Assembly (NCBI GenBank): GCA_046538735.1
Contig: JBKHII010000009.1
Span: 1 to 64,000 of the forward strand
Source of the DNA: SLST01 sp046538735
GTDB taxonomy: Bacteria; Spirochaetota; Spirochaetia; DSM-27196; SLST01
Direction: 5' to 3'
DNA: 64,000 nucleotides
Made by a program: the position numbers and the translations under genes. The notes beneath the pieces were generated by a model. The model saw only the letters and a program-made list of their open reading frames with translations. It was not told the DNA's origin and did no database searches. Positions 50,365 to 58,347 of the stretch are shown here, in pieces. Within the stretch, counting starts at the first letter, position 1, and the number at the start of each line of letters is the position of its first letter.

Positions 50365-52815
50365 ATGGCTCACCCTCCATCCTCCGTTCCGGCGAGCGAG
50401 AAGCCCGCGCGAGCCACCGTTCTGAAGAACAAATCGAAAGAGCTTTCCCCTGAAGAGGTCGCCTTCTCGATCTCCGCGGATGAGATCCGGGAGCTCGACG
50501 ACGGCTCCGAGCACTTCGACATCATCGGACAGCCCCGCGCGCTGCGGGCACTGCGGCTCGCGATCGACATCGAAGGAAAGGGGTACAACATCTTCGCGAC
50601 CGGTCTGGCCGGAACCGGGAAGCGAACCGCAATCCAGAAGGTCTTGAAGGGCTTCCGCCCGCGGAAGCTGCGGCTTCAGGACATCGTCTACGTGCACAAC
50701 TTCAAGAATCCGGACCGGCCGCGCGTGCTCTACTTCAAGCCCGGCGAGGCCCAGGAGTTCCGCAAGGCGGTCGTGGAGCTGATCGATCGGTTCCGCCAGA
50801 CCGTGAACGCGCTGTTCGCCGACCAGGAGTACAAGGACCAGCGCGACCGGATCGTGATGCAGGCGGAAGGGCGCGAGACACAAGCCGTCACCGAGTTCGA
50901 GCAGAAGCTCAATCAGGAAGGCTTCGAGATCGTGCAGGTGGACGACGACGACGACCAGCGGACGGACATCGCGCCGATCTACCAGGGCGAAAGCGCGAGC
51001 TTTGACGAGCTGCAGCGCCTCGTCACAAGGGGTGAGATCGAAGAGACCGCGTGGAACGAGATCCGCGAGAAGTACTACTCGCTGATGGACGAGATGAAGG
51101 AGATCTTCCAGAACCTGCGAACCGAGCGAATCAACGTGGAGGAGAACCTCCGCGCGCTGCAGATCGATCTCGTGAAACCGCAGATCGAGGCCGAGGTCGC
51201 GAGGATACGCGTAGACTACCCGGACGCTCGCGTCCACCACTACCTGGACGACCTCCTCGAGGACGCGCTGCAGAACCTGCAGTGGTTCCGTACGCCGGAC
51301 GAGAACGCGGACGAGATCGAGCCGGCTCCGCTGTGGCGATACGGGGTGAACATCGTCGTGGACAACGCGGAGACGCAGGGCGTGCCGGTGATCTTCGAGA
51401 GCCACCCGGATCACCAGAAACTCTTCGGCACGCAGGAGACGATCGGCGATCCCTCGGGCGAGCGCACGAGCACCTTCATGCAGCTCCGCGCCGGTTCGCT
51501 CCTGCAGGCCGCCGGCGGTTTCCTCGTGCTCCGCGCGGAGGACATCCTGGCCGAGGAAGACGCATGGATCAGCCTCAAGCGTGCCTTGCAGGACGGCACC
51601 ACGGAAATCAGGCCGCTCCCGAATCCGATGAACCCCGGCCCCTCGCTGAAGCCCGAACCGGTCGAGGTGCCGGTGAAGGTCATCATCATGGGTAGCGAGC
51701 ACATCTACGACTACCTCTACAACCTGGACGAGGAGTTCCAGAAGCTCTTCAAGGTCCCCGCCGAGTTCGACTCGGTGATGGTGCGGACCGAGCAGAGCAT
51801 GCGCGAGTACATCGGCTTCATGCGCATGATATGTCGTGACGAGGGTCTCCGCCGGCTCGACCACTCCGGAATGGGGGCGGTCGCCGAGTACGGCGTTCGG
51901 TTGAGCGAGTTCAGAAACCGGCTCTCCACGCAGTTTTCGAGGATCGCGGATCTCATCCGTGAGTCCGACTACTGGGCGGCACGCGATCACCACAAGACGA
52001 TCGGTCGTGAGGACGTGGAGCGGGCGCTCCGCGAGCGGAAGTACCTCTACGACCTTCCCGAGGAGAAGATCGACGAGCAGATCGTCTCGGGAGAGCTGCT
52101 CATCTCCGTCAGCGATCGCGCGATCGGCCGTATCAACGGGCTCGCGGTGCTCGATCGCGGCTACTACGCCTTCGCGCGCCCCATGCTGATCACGGCACGG
52201 GTGGCGCCCGGCGACAACGGAATCATCAACATCGAACGAGAATCGGGTCTCTCCGGCGAGATTCACGACAAAGGTATCTACATCCTGCAGGGATTCCTCG
52301 AGTCCACGTACGCGACCGACTTCCCGCTGAACGTCAACGCGAGCGTCGCCTTCGAGCAGAGTTACGTTGAGGTGGACGGAGACAGCGCATCCTCGACCGA
52401 GATCTACGTGATTCTCAGCGCGATCGCGAATCTCCCGCTGCGGCAGGAAGTCGCGGTCACCGGTTCGGTGAACCAGATGGGTCAGATACAACCGGTCGGG
52501 GGGATCAGCGAGAAGATCGAGGGCTTCTACGAGGTGTGCGGAAAGCTCGGCTTCACGGGAACACAGGGAGTCATCATCCCGCGCAAGAATATGCCGAACC
52601 TGATCCTCAATCCGGAGACGCAGCAAGCGGTTGCGGAGGGTCGCTTCCACATCTTCGCGATCGAAACGATCGACGAGGGCCTGGAAATCCTCACCGGAAT
52701 GTCCGCGGGCATTCGGGGCGAGGACGGGCACTACCCTGCGGGAAGCGTCAACGCGCTCGTGGAAGAGCGACTACGACAGATGGCCAACGTGGTGAAGGAC
52801 TTCGGTAACGGCTGA
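50365..52815 (+). CDS. Lon-like ATP-dependent protease (AAA_32 / LonB-LonC type)
   Basis: 816 residues. The N-terminal AAA+ part has Walker A GLAGTGKRTAIQ interrupted by a large helical insert (~150-270), then QLRAGSLLQAAGGFLVLRAED as the Walker B/sensor region. The C-terminal Lon protease domain carries the catalytic serine in VEVDGDSASSTEIYVI and lysine in PVGGISEKIEGFYEVC. No N-terminal Lon substrate domain or zinc finger, so it is the Lon-related family rather than classical Lon. The true start is ATG 50365, not the much longer open frame. Confidence 0.92.
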   Translation: MAHPPSSVPASEKPARATVLKNKSKELSPEEVAFSISADEIRELDDGSEHFDIIGQPRALRALRLAIDIEGKGYNIFATGLAGTGKRTAIQKVLKGFRPRKLRLQDIVYVHNFKNPDRPRVLYFKPGEAQEFRKAVVELIDRFRQTVNALFADQEYKDQRDRIVMQAEGRETQAVTEFEQKLNQEGFEIVQVDDDDDQRTDIAPIYQGESASFDELQRLVTRGEIEETAWNEIREKYYSLMDEMKEIFQNLRTERINVEENLRALQIDLVKPQIEAEVARIRVDYPDARVHHYLDDLLEDALQNLQWFRTPDENADEIEPAPLWRYGVNIVVDNAETQGVPVIFESHPDHQKLFGTQETIGDPSGERTSTFMQLRAGSLLQAAGGFLVLRAEDILAEEDAWISLKRALQDGTTEIRPLPNPMNPGPSLKPEPVEVPVKVIIMGSEHIYDYLYNLDEEFQKLFKVPAEFDSVMVRTEQSMREYIGFMRMICRDEGLRRLDHSGMGAVAEYGVRLSEFRNRLSTQFSRIADLIRESDYWAARDHHKTIGREDVERALRERKYLYDLPEEKIDEQIVSGELLISVSDRAIGRINGLAVLDRGYYAFARPMLITARVAPGDNGIINIERESGLSGEIHDKGIYILQGFLESTYATDFPLNVNASVAFEQSYVEVDGDSASSTEIYVILSAIANLPLRQEVAVTGSVNQMGQIQPVGGISEKIEGFYEVCGKLGFTGTQGVIIPRKNMPNLILNPETQQAVAEGRFHIFAIETIDEGLEILTGMSAGIRGEDGHYPAGSVNALVEERLRQMANVVKDFGNG

Positions 52816-52837
52816 GCTAACCGGAAGAGGACCTTGC

Positions 52838-52865
52838 TTGACACCGGGCCGAGCGAAACTATACT
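52838..52865 (+). promoter_or_regulatory. Promoter of the HDOD gene
   Basis: Perfect TTGACA (52838-52843), 16-base spacer, TATACT (52860-52865), then a ~30-base leader with GGGAAGGA before ATG 52901. Confidence 0.7.
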
Positions 52866-52900
52866 GGGAATAATCCTCGCCGAGCGGGAAGGACGAGTTC

Positions 52901-54400
52901 ATGGCAAAACAACTTGAGGCAGCAAAGGTACTCCAGGCGGCACGGAGTTCTATTCCACTGACGGTGAAATCGTATACTCTCCCGCACGAGACCGAGGTCT
53001 ACCTGGAGGAGATCCTTGGGATTTTTCTCCAGGAGCTGGGCCAAGAGCGCCTGAAGGATCCGCTGTCGTACTGCCTGCGTGAGCTCGCGGTGAACGCCAA
53101 GAAGGCAAACACGAAGCGCGTGTACTTCAAGGAGAAGGGTCTCAGCCTCGCGAACGAATCCGACTACGAAGAGGGGATGCGCAACTTCAAGCAGGAAACG
53201 CTGGATAACATCAGCCACTTCCTGGAAGCGCAGAAGGATGCCGGGCTCTACATCAAGGTGATATTCCACACCAGAGCCGGCCGGCTCAACCTCTACGTCT
53301 GCAACAACACGGAGATCACGAAGCGCGAGCAGTTCCGGGTCTTCGACCGGATCGCGCGCTCCCGCGCCTTCGATTCGCTCGAGGAGGCGCTCACTACCGT
53401 CATCGACGACTCGGAAGGCGCCGGACTGGGAATCGTCATCCTGGTCCTGATGCTGAAGAAGATCGGGCTGGACGAGGAGGCGTTCGACATCGACTCGCGC
53501 AACGGCGAGACGATCGCGCGACTCGTCGTGCCGATGGATCAGGTGAAGGCGGACAACCTGGACATGATCAGCGAGAAGCTGGTCGAAGAGATCGAGAGCC
53601 TGCCGCGCTTCCCCGAGAACATCGCGAGCCTGCAAAAGAAGATTGCCGAACCGGAGGCGGAACTCTCCGAGATCGCACGGATGGTGAGCACCGACCCGGC
53701 GCTGACCGCGGATCTGCTCAAGCTGGTCAATTCGGCGGCGTTCATGCTCCCGAAACGGGTGGACAACATCGTGGAAGCGGTGAAGCTCGTGGGCCTTCGC
53801 GGGCTGAAGAACCTCCTCTATCAGTACGGCGCGCAGCAGGTCCTCGGTTCCGAATCGCCCGAGACCAAGCAGCTCTGGGAACACTCGTACCGAACCGCGT
53901 ACTACGCGTACAATCTCGCGCGAAGCGTCACGAAGAAACGAGAAATCCTGGACGACGTCTACGCCGGAGGAATTCTCCACGACATGGGCAAAATCATCTT
54001 CTCGTCCACGCACCCGGAGATGATCTCCCGGATCGAGCAGTTCTGTCGCGACAAGGGCATCCCCACCGAGCTCTTCGAAGACCTCTCGAGCGGGCTGAAC
54101 CACGCCGAGATCGGTGGCCGCATCGCTCGGAAGTGGAACTTCCCGGACGCGCTCGTGAACGCGATCGAATACCACCACCACCCGTCCGACTGCCCGCCCG
54201 AGCACCGAGACGTGGTCTACACCGTCTACATCGCGAACGTCCTCGCCGACCCGAAGCACCGCGACTTCGACTTCAACCAGTTCGATCAGGAAGTCATGAG
54301 CGAGTTCAACGTGCAGGGCCACGAGCAACTCAACACGATCCGAACTCGACTGGAGAACATGTTCGAGCGCGAGCAAATGAACGCACGAAAATCGGTGTAG
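52901..54400 (+). CDS. HDOD signalling protein with N-terminal kinase-like ATPase region
   Basis: 499 residues. Residues ~30-215 resemble a GHKL/histidine-kinase ATPase (LSYCLRELAVNAKKANTKRV as N box; DDSEGAGLGIVILVLMLKKI as G box). Residues ~225-430 are an HDOD domain (LPRFPENIASLQKKIAEPEA, MVSTDPALTADLLKLVNSAA, GGILHDMGKIIF). HDOD domains usually lack metal catalysis and serve as signalling modules in chemotaxis or c-di-GMP networks; this one keeps an HD pair. Strong own promoter. The partner is unknown. Confidence 0.82.
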   Translation: MAKQLEAAKVLQAARSSIPLTVKSYTLPHETEVYLEEILGIFLQELGQERLKDPLSYCLRELAVNAKKANTKRVYFKEKGLSLANESDYEEGMRNFKQETLDNISHFLEAQKDAGLYIKVIFHTRAGRLNLYVCNNTEITKREQFRVFDRIARSRAFDSLEEALTTVIDDSEGAGLGIVILVLMLKKIGLDEEAFDIDSRNGETIARLVVPMDQVKADNLDMISEKLVEEIESLPRFPENIASLQKKIAEPEAELSEIARMVSTDPALTADLLKLVNSAAFMLPKRVDNIVEAVKLVGLRGLKNLLYQYGAQQVLGSESPETKQLWEHSYRTAYYAYNLARSVTKKREILDDVYAGGILHDMGKIIFSSTHPEMISRIEQFCRDKGIPTELFEDLSSGLNHAEIGGRIARKWNFPDALVNAIEYHHHPSDCPPEHRDVVYTVYIANVLADPKHRDFDFNQFDQEVMSEFNVQGHEQLNTIRTRLENMFEREQMNARKSV

Positions 54401-54419
54401 CCGGCGCGCAGACGCGAGC

Positions 54420-54448
54420 TTGACGTCGATCTTGCTATATAGTATTTT
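54420..54448 (+). promoter_or_regulatory. Promoter of glutaredoxin-osmC
   Basis: TTGACG (54420-54425), 17-base spacer, TATTTT (54443-54448); a leader with AAGGAGG precedes ATG 54475. This is the most AT-rich patch nearby. Confidence 0.55.
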
Positions 54449-54474
54449 TCGCATACAAAAAGCAAGGAGGACGT

Positions 54475-54702
54475 ATGGCAATCACTCTGTACACGACACC
54501 ATCGTGCACCTACTGCCGAAAGGCGAAGGACTACTTCCGCGAGAACCATGTGCGCTTCCAGGAGTACGATGTCTCGCGCGACCGACGCCGGGCGGATGAA
54601 ATGGTCAGGAAGTCGGGACAGATGGGCGTGCCGGTCATCGACGTGAACGGTCGCGTCATCGTAGGTTTTAATCAGCCGGAAATCGAGCGGGCGCTTCGAT
54701 AG
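54475..54702 (+). CDS. Glutaredoxin/NrdH-like redox protein
   Basis: 75 residues, thioredoxin fold. Active site TTPSCTYCRKAKDYF (CxxC at residues 11-14), cis-proline segment GQMGVPVIDV, and a C-terminal GFNQPEIERAL glutathione/target helix. Length and lack of extras fit a small dithiol glutaredoxin. Followed 30 bases later by an OsmC gene; together they suggest a thiol/peroxide defence pair. Confidence 0.9.
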   Translation: MAITLYTTPSCTYCRKAKDYFRENHVRFQEYDVSRDRRRADEMVRKSGQMGVPVIDVNGRVIVGFNQPEIERALR

Positions 54703-54732
54703 GGGGCGCTATCCCCGACCAAGGGAGGATGC

Positions 54733-55146
54733 ATGAGCTACATCACACGAGCCGAACATACGGAGGGTCTCGCCTTTCGCGTTGACCTGCAGGGACACGA
54801 GTTCATGGTGGATGCGGACGAGCAATTCGGCGGGAAGGACCGCGGACCTCGCCCGAAGGCGCTGATGCTCTCGGCGCTCGCGGGCTGCACCGGCATGGAC
54901 GTGGCCAGCATCCTCGGGAAGATGCAGATGCCGTACGACAGTTTCGCGCTCGAGATCAGCGCCGAACAGACGGACGAACATCCCAAGGTCTACCGCGAGA
55001 TCACAGTCCGCTACATCTTCACGGGATCCGAGCTCGACCGGAGCAAGATCGAGAAGGCGGTGAAGCTCTCCCAGGAGAAGTACTGCGGCGTGAGCGCGAT
55101 GCTCGCGAAGACCGCCACGATCAACACCGAGATCGTCACCGAATAG
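54733..55146 (+). CDS. OsmC-family peroxiredoxin-like protein
   Basis: 137 residues. The two family cysteines are in ALAGCTGMDVASIL and QEKYCGVSAML, with the Gly-rich turn FGGKDRGPRPKALM before them. OsmC/Ohr proteins reduce peroxides with a thiol partner, possibly the adjacent glutaredoxin. GGGAGG six bases before ATG. The 3' end overlaps the convergent methyltransferase gene by 11 bases. Confidence 0.88.
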   Translation: MSYITRAEHTEGLAFRVDLQGHEFMVDADEQFGGKDRGPRPKALMLSALAGCTGMDVASILGKMQMPYDSFALEISAEQTDEHPKVYREITVRYIFTGSELDRSKIEKAVKLSQEKYCGVSAMLAKTATINTEIVTE

Positions 55147-55996
55147 CAACGCGCCACGCCGCGAGCGCGATCCCGCACGCAACACCAACATTCAACGAAG
55201 CCTTCGGGCCGGGCATCGGGATAGACACCCGATGGTCGGCCCGTTTCAGCGTCTTGGGGCTGATCCCGAGCTCCTCCGACCCGAGCACGAGCACGCCGCG
55301 CTCCGGAAAGGCAAACGACTCGATCGGCGTGCCGCCGAGCTCGAGCGCGATGACCGGTCCGCCGATCCGCGCGGCGACGACGTCCAACGCCCCGCGCACG
55401 AGCGTCACGCACTCCACGGCGCCCATCGCAGAACGCCGCACGCGAGGATGCTCCGCCGGCGGCACGTCGTCGCTCACGCCGATCACCCGTACCCCAAACG
55501 CCGCGGCCGTCCGAAGGATGCTCCCCACGTTGAAGGGCGCGCGAATCGCCTCGAGGTACAGTCCAACGTGTGACAGTCCGACGTGCGGCTCTCCGCTGCG
55601 CGGTTCCGACCCCGGGCGGGCGGACGCAGGCACCCCGGCCGGCGGCAGAAGGTCCCAGTCGGCCGGCTCCATTCCCAGGTGCCGCAGCAGCAGGTGGCGC
55701 AACCGGTCGATCGCTCGTACTCCCGTGACACCTCCGGCGCCCCCCGCGGCCTCACGATCGCCGGCCTCAGCCCGATCGCTCACAGACGGCGCGTCGGCCG
55801 TCGTCGCGACGGCGTGGGTCGCCGCGGCTCGTACCGCCTCGGGCAAGCCCTCGTCGTCTTCGATGAGCGCGAGCAGATCCCGGACGTAGGCCGAGTCGGG
55901 GATCGCGGCGTCCCGGACCCACGCCTCGAGGATGCGCGCGATCTTGCGGTGCCGCGTGGATGAAGGGAGGCTCCGGAGCTTGCGCATAGTGATCAT
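55136..55996 (-). CDS. TrmH-family (SpoU) RNA 2'-O-methyltransferase
   Basis: 286 residues. The N-terminal half is helical, Ala-rich and not recognised; the SPOUT domain lies in the C-terminal ~155 residues: LYLEAIRAPFNVGSILRTAA (motif 1 Asn/Arg), LVLGSEELGI (motif 2) and SIPMPGPKASLNVGVACGIA (motif 3), which form the SAM-binding knot. Target RNA unknown. Starts may be ATG 55996 or 55987. Lies 9 bases after the iron-ADH homologue. Confidence 0.88.
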   Translation of the reverse strand: MITMRKLRSLPSSTRHRKIARILEAWVRDAAIPDSAYVRDLLALIEDDEGLPEAVRAAATHAVATTADAPSVSDRAEAGDREAAGGAGGVTGVRAIDRLRHLLLRHLGMEPADWDLLPPAGVPASARPGSEPRSGEPHVGLSHVGLYLEAIRAPFNVGSILRTAAAFGVRVIGVSDDVPPAEHPRVRRSAMGAVECVTLVRGALDVVAARIGGPVIALELGGTPIESFAFPERGVLVLGSEELGISPKTLKRADHRVSIPMPGPKASLNVGVACGIALAAWRVAIR

Positions 55997-56005
55997 GGCC
56001 GGGAG

Positions 56006-57151
56006 TTAGAAGGCGAGCTTGATGAGGTCGTAGAGATCGCTCGTTGTATGCGGGACGGGCGCGCTCGCGCTCATGTCGAGGCCGGCGGCGATCTCGGCGA
56101 CGTCCACCAGGTCGTCGATCGCGAGGTCCATCTCGCGGAGGCGTCCCGGCAACTCGAGCAGTCCGATGATGCGCCTGACGGCCGCGCTCGCCTGATAAGC
56201 GGCGTCCGCCGGCTTCAGATCGCGCACCTCTTCTCCGAGCGCGTGCGCGACGCGTTTCAGCTTGTCGGGCCGGGCCATGACCGCGGTATCCAGGACGTGC
56301 GGAAGGAGCACCGTTGCGATCCAGCTCTTCGGGACCGCGTGAACGCTGTTGATCGCGTACGAAAGCGCTCCGCCCACGCCCTGGCTCGTGGAGGAGAGCG
56401 CGAGCGCGGTGAGCAAACCCGCCTCGCTCGCGCGAACGCGATGCTTCGGTTCATTCGGGGTCTCGGTGATCCCTTTGAGCGCGGCGGCGAGACGTCCGAT
56501 CGCGTCTATCAGCAGGGTGTCCGAATAGAACGAGGAGCGGGTGGAAACGTAGCCCTCGACCGCGGCCAGCATCGTATCCATCATGGCGGCCGCGGCGTAC
56601 TTGGGAGACATGGTGAGCGTGAGGTTCGGATCGACCATGACGGCGCTCACCGTTCGTTCGGGAAGCGAGACCAGTATCGGGTGGTGCGTCGTCGCATCCG
56701 TAACGATGCACTGATCGCGGAGCATGAAGTGGTTCCGATACGATGCGGGGACCTCAACGTAGGCGATCGACGAGCGTTCGGTGACGCGTCCGGCAAGCAC
56801 GTCCCCAACTTCGTGTCCGCCCGCGGCGATCGCTACGATTCTGGCGGTGGCGAGTACGCGCATGCCTCCCACGCCCACGATAGCCTCCGCCTTGCTCGCC
56901 CTCGCGACGGTCACGAGCTTCTCGAGCCCGGCGGTCGTGGCACCGGGACCGACCTCGTCATAGACGATGTTGCTGATGGAGCGTCGATCCAGAACGTCTT
57001 CGATGTGATCGATGGTGCCGTGTTGGCGCAGAACCGATTCCGTGATGATGAAGCACCGGCTGCCCAGGCCGCCTACGATCTGACCGATCCGCTGGATGAC
57101 GTCCGAGCCGAAGACCAGGTGGTTCGGAAACGTGAGAATGAGGTCGCTCAT
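56006..57151 (-). CDS. Degenerate iron-containing alcohol dehydrogenase homologue
   Basis: 381 residues with the whole-length pattern of Fe-ADH proteins. Aligned by eye, the NAD loop GGGSxxDTAK is GGMRVLATAR; DPxLTxTLP...D..AHAxEAY is DPNLTLTMSPKYAAAAMMDT...AAVEGY, so one metal Asp remains but its His is Ala; the two later histidine positions (HALSH and IPHG) read GALSY and VPKS. An ordinary dehydrogenase activity is therefore unlikely. GGAGG precedes ATG. It follows flgM, with a strong terminator ending 11 bases before its start. Confidence 0.8.
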   Translation of the reverse strand: MSDLILTFPNHLVFGSDVIQRIGQIVGGLGSRCFIITESVLRQHGTIDHIEDVLDRRSISNIVYDEVGPGATTAGLEKLVTVARASKAEAIVGVGGMRVLATARIVAIAAGGHEVGDVLAGRVTERSSIAYVEVPASYRNHFMLRDQCIVTDATTHHPILVSLPERTVSAVMVDPNLTLTMSPKYAAAAMMDTMLAAVEGYVSTRSSFYSDTLLIDAIGRLAAALKGITETPNEPKHRVRASEAGLLTALALSSTSQGVGGALSYAINSVHAVPKSWIATVLLPHVLDTAVMARPDKLKRVAHALGEEVRDLKPADAAYQASAAVRRIIGLLELPGRLREMDLAIDDLVDVAEIAAGLDMSASAPVPHTTSDLYDLIKLAF

Positions 57152-57162
57152 CTTCCTCCATC

Positions 57163-57198
57163 AAAAAAAAGAGGCAGTGACATCTCGCTCACTGCCTC
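57163..57198 (-). terminator. Intrinsic terminator after flgM
   Basis: Minus strand GAGGCAGTGA - 8-base loop - TCACTGCCTC followed by eight T. A textbook Rho-independent terminator, 20 bases after the flgM stop and 11 bases before the next start codon. Confidence 0.9.
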
Positions 57199-57218
57199 CC
57201 TCTTGCCATTGCCGACAC

Positions 57219-57503
57219 CTACAGGTTGAACATGTCCATTATCTGCTCGGCGACATGCTCGACAACGCGATTATCTATGTAGTTGGGATCCAGGAGCTTT
57301 CGTCTGACCTCTTCCACGCGATCGGCGCGCACATCCGGCGCTTCGTTCACGCGCTCTGCAACGCGCATCATATCTGCCTTGAGCTTCGCCTCCTCGCTGA
57401 AGGCGACGGAGTCGTTCTCGGGCTTGGACTGGGGCGCTTTGGTCTTGTCCGTCTGCGAGTAGCGCTGTACTGGGTCTACAGGGCCAAGCCGCTCAATTGT
57501 CAT
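57219..57503 (-). CDS. flgM: Anti-sigma-28 factor FlgM
   Basis: 94 residues. Short, charged, unordered N-terminal part (QRYSQTDKTKAPQSKPENDS) followed by the helical sigma-28-binding region (FSEEAKLKADMMRVAERVNE ... RADRVEEVRRKLLD ... VEHVAEQIMDMF), the FlgM layout. It holds sigma-28 until the flagellar hook is complete, which implies a motile organism with flagella. AAGGAAGG precedes ATG. Confidence 0.85.
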   Translation of the reverse strand: MTIERLGPVDPVQRYSQTDKTKAPQSKPENDSVAFSEEAKLKADMMRVAERVNEAPDVRADRVEEVRRKLLDPNYIDNRVVEHVAEQIMDMFNL

Positions 57504-57527
57504 TGCAGAGCCTTCCTTTCATTAGAA

Positions 57528-57555
57528 TCATCGACACCCAGACCCACACATATTA
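57528..57555 (-). promoter_or_regulatory. Candidate sigma-28 promoter of flgM
   Basis: Minus strand TAAT (57555-57552), 16 bases, GTCGATGA (57535-57528). It matches the sigma-28 pattern TAAA-N15-GCCGATAA at 9 of 12 positions, one base wider. Position upstream of flgM makes it plausible. Confidence 0.35.
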
Positions 57556-58233
57556 CCCCTTTTTGGGTGGGCCGACAAGGAGCGCAATCTCGCCCTTGAT
57601 CGACTGTCGCTGACTCAGCATCTCGAGCACCTCGCCGGCGCTCCCCTCAACGAGCTCCTCGTGGAGCTTCGTGAGCTCCCGTCCCAACAGGACGCGCCGC
57701 TCAGAATCAAGATCGGTGAGGTCGGCCAATAACTTCAGCACACGATGTGGAGACTCGTATAAAACGAACGAGTCTCCAGTTTCGAGCAGTTGCGAGAGTC
57801 GACTACGGCGTCTCCCCTGCTTCGGCGAGAGGAAACCCTCGAAGGTGACGGCCTTCCCCGGAAACCCGTTTGCGCTCAGGAGCGCGGAGAATGCCGATGG
57901 TCCCGGGATCGGAACGACCGGAAAGCCGGCGTCCCGCACGGTCCGCACCATGACACGGCCCGGATCGCTGACGCCGGGCGTGCCCGCGTCCGAAACGTAC
58001 GCAACGTCTGAGCCGCGCTCGAGCTCGCTCACGATGCCGAGGGCACTTGCGACCTCGTTGTGTCCGTGTCCGCTTCGCAGCGGCTTGCGAATACCGTAGT
58101 GGTCGAGCAGACGGCGGCTGTGGCGGGTATCCTCGCAGACGATGAGATCAACGGCCTTCAGGGTCTCGAGCGCGCGCATCGTGATATCGCTGAGGTTTCC
58201 GATCGGCGTTGCCACCATGTAGAGCTTCGGCAT
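57553..58233 (-). CDS. rsmI: 16S rRNA 2'-O-ribose C1402 methyltransferase
   Basis: 226 residues of the tetrapyrrole-methylase fold. VATPIGNLSDITMRALETL at the N-terminus, CEDTRHSRRLLDHYGI, VSDAGTPGVSDPG (SAM site), PIPGPSAFSALLSANGFP and YESPHRV are all family signatures. Modifies C1402 in the ribosomal P site. Slightly short (E. coli 286) because the C-terminal extension is missing. TACACT ends exactly 7 bases before ATG, with no Shine-Dalgarno. Confidence 0.94.
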   Translation of the reverse strand: MPKLYMVATPIGNLSDITMRALETLKAVDLIVCEDTRHSRRLLDHYGIRKPLRSGHGHNEVASALGIVSELERGSDVAYVSDAGTPGVSDPGRVMVRTVRDAGFPVVPIPGPSAFSALLSANGFPGKAVTFEGFLSPKQGRRRSRLSQLLETGDSFVLYESPHRVLKLLADLTDLDSERRVLLGRELTKLHEELVEGSAGEVLEMLSQRQSIKGEIALLVGPPKKG

Positions 58234-58240
58234 TCGAGTG

Positions 58241-58269
58241 AGTGTACCGCCCTGCCTCGACCGTGTGAA
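58241..58269 (-). promoter_or_regulatory. rsmI promoter, leaderless type
   Basis: Minus strand TTCACA (58269-58264), 17-base spacer, TACACT (58246-58241), 7 bases before ATG. Confidence 0.6.
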
Positions 58270-58312
58270 CTGTCACGAATGCCGGTGCTCGATATCGCGC
58301 GACGGTGCGCCG

Positions 58313-58341
58313 TTGAGCGGCTCGCGGTGGTGGAGTAAGAT
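58313..58341 (+). promoter_or_regulatory. Promoter of the cysteine-rich membrane protein, leaderless type
   Basis: TTGAGC (58313-58318), 17-base spacer, TAAGAT (58336-58341), 6 bases before ATG 58348. No Shine-Dalgarno. Confidence 0.55.
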
Positions 58342-58347
58342 GAATCC

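Noticed and set aside
49501..52731. 1076-residue minus-strand frame through the Lon-like protease
   Set aside because: Only its last 253 codons are real (nif3); the remainder mirrors the protease gene.
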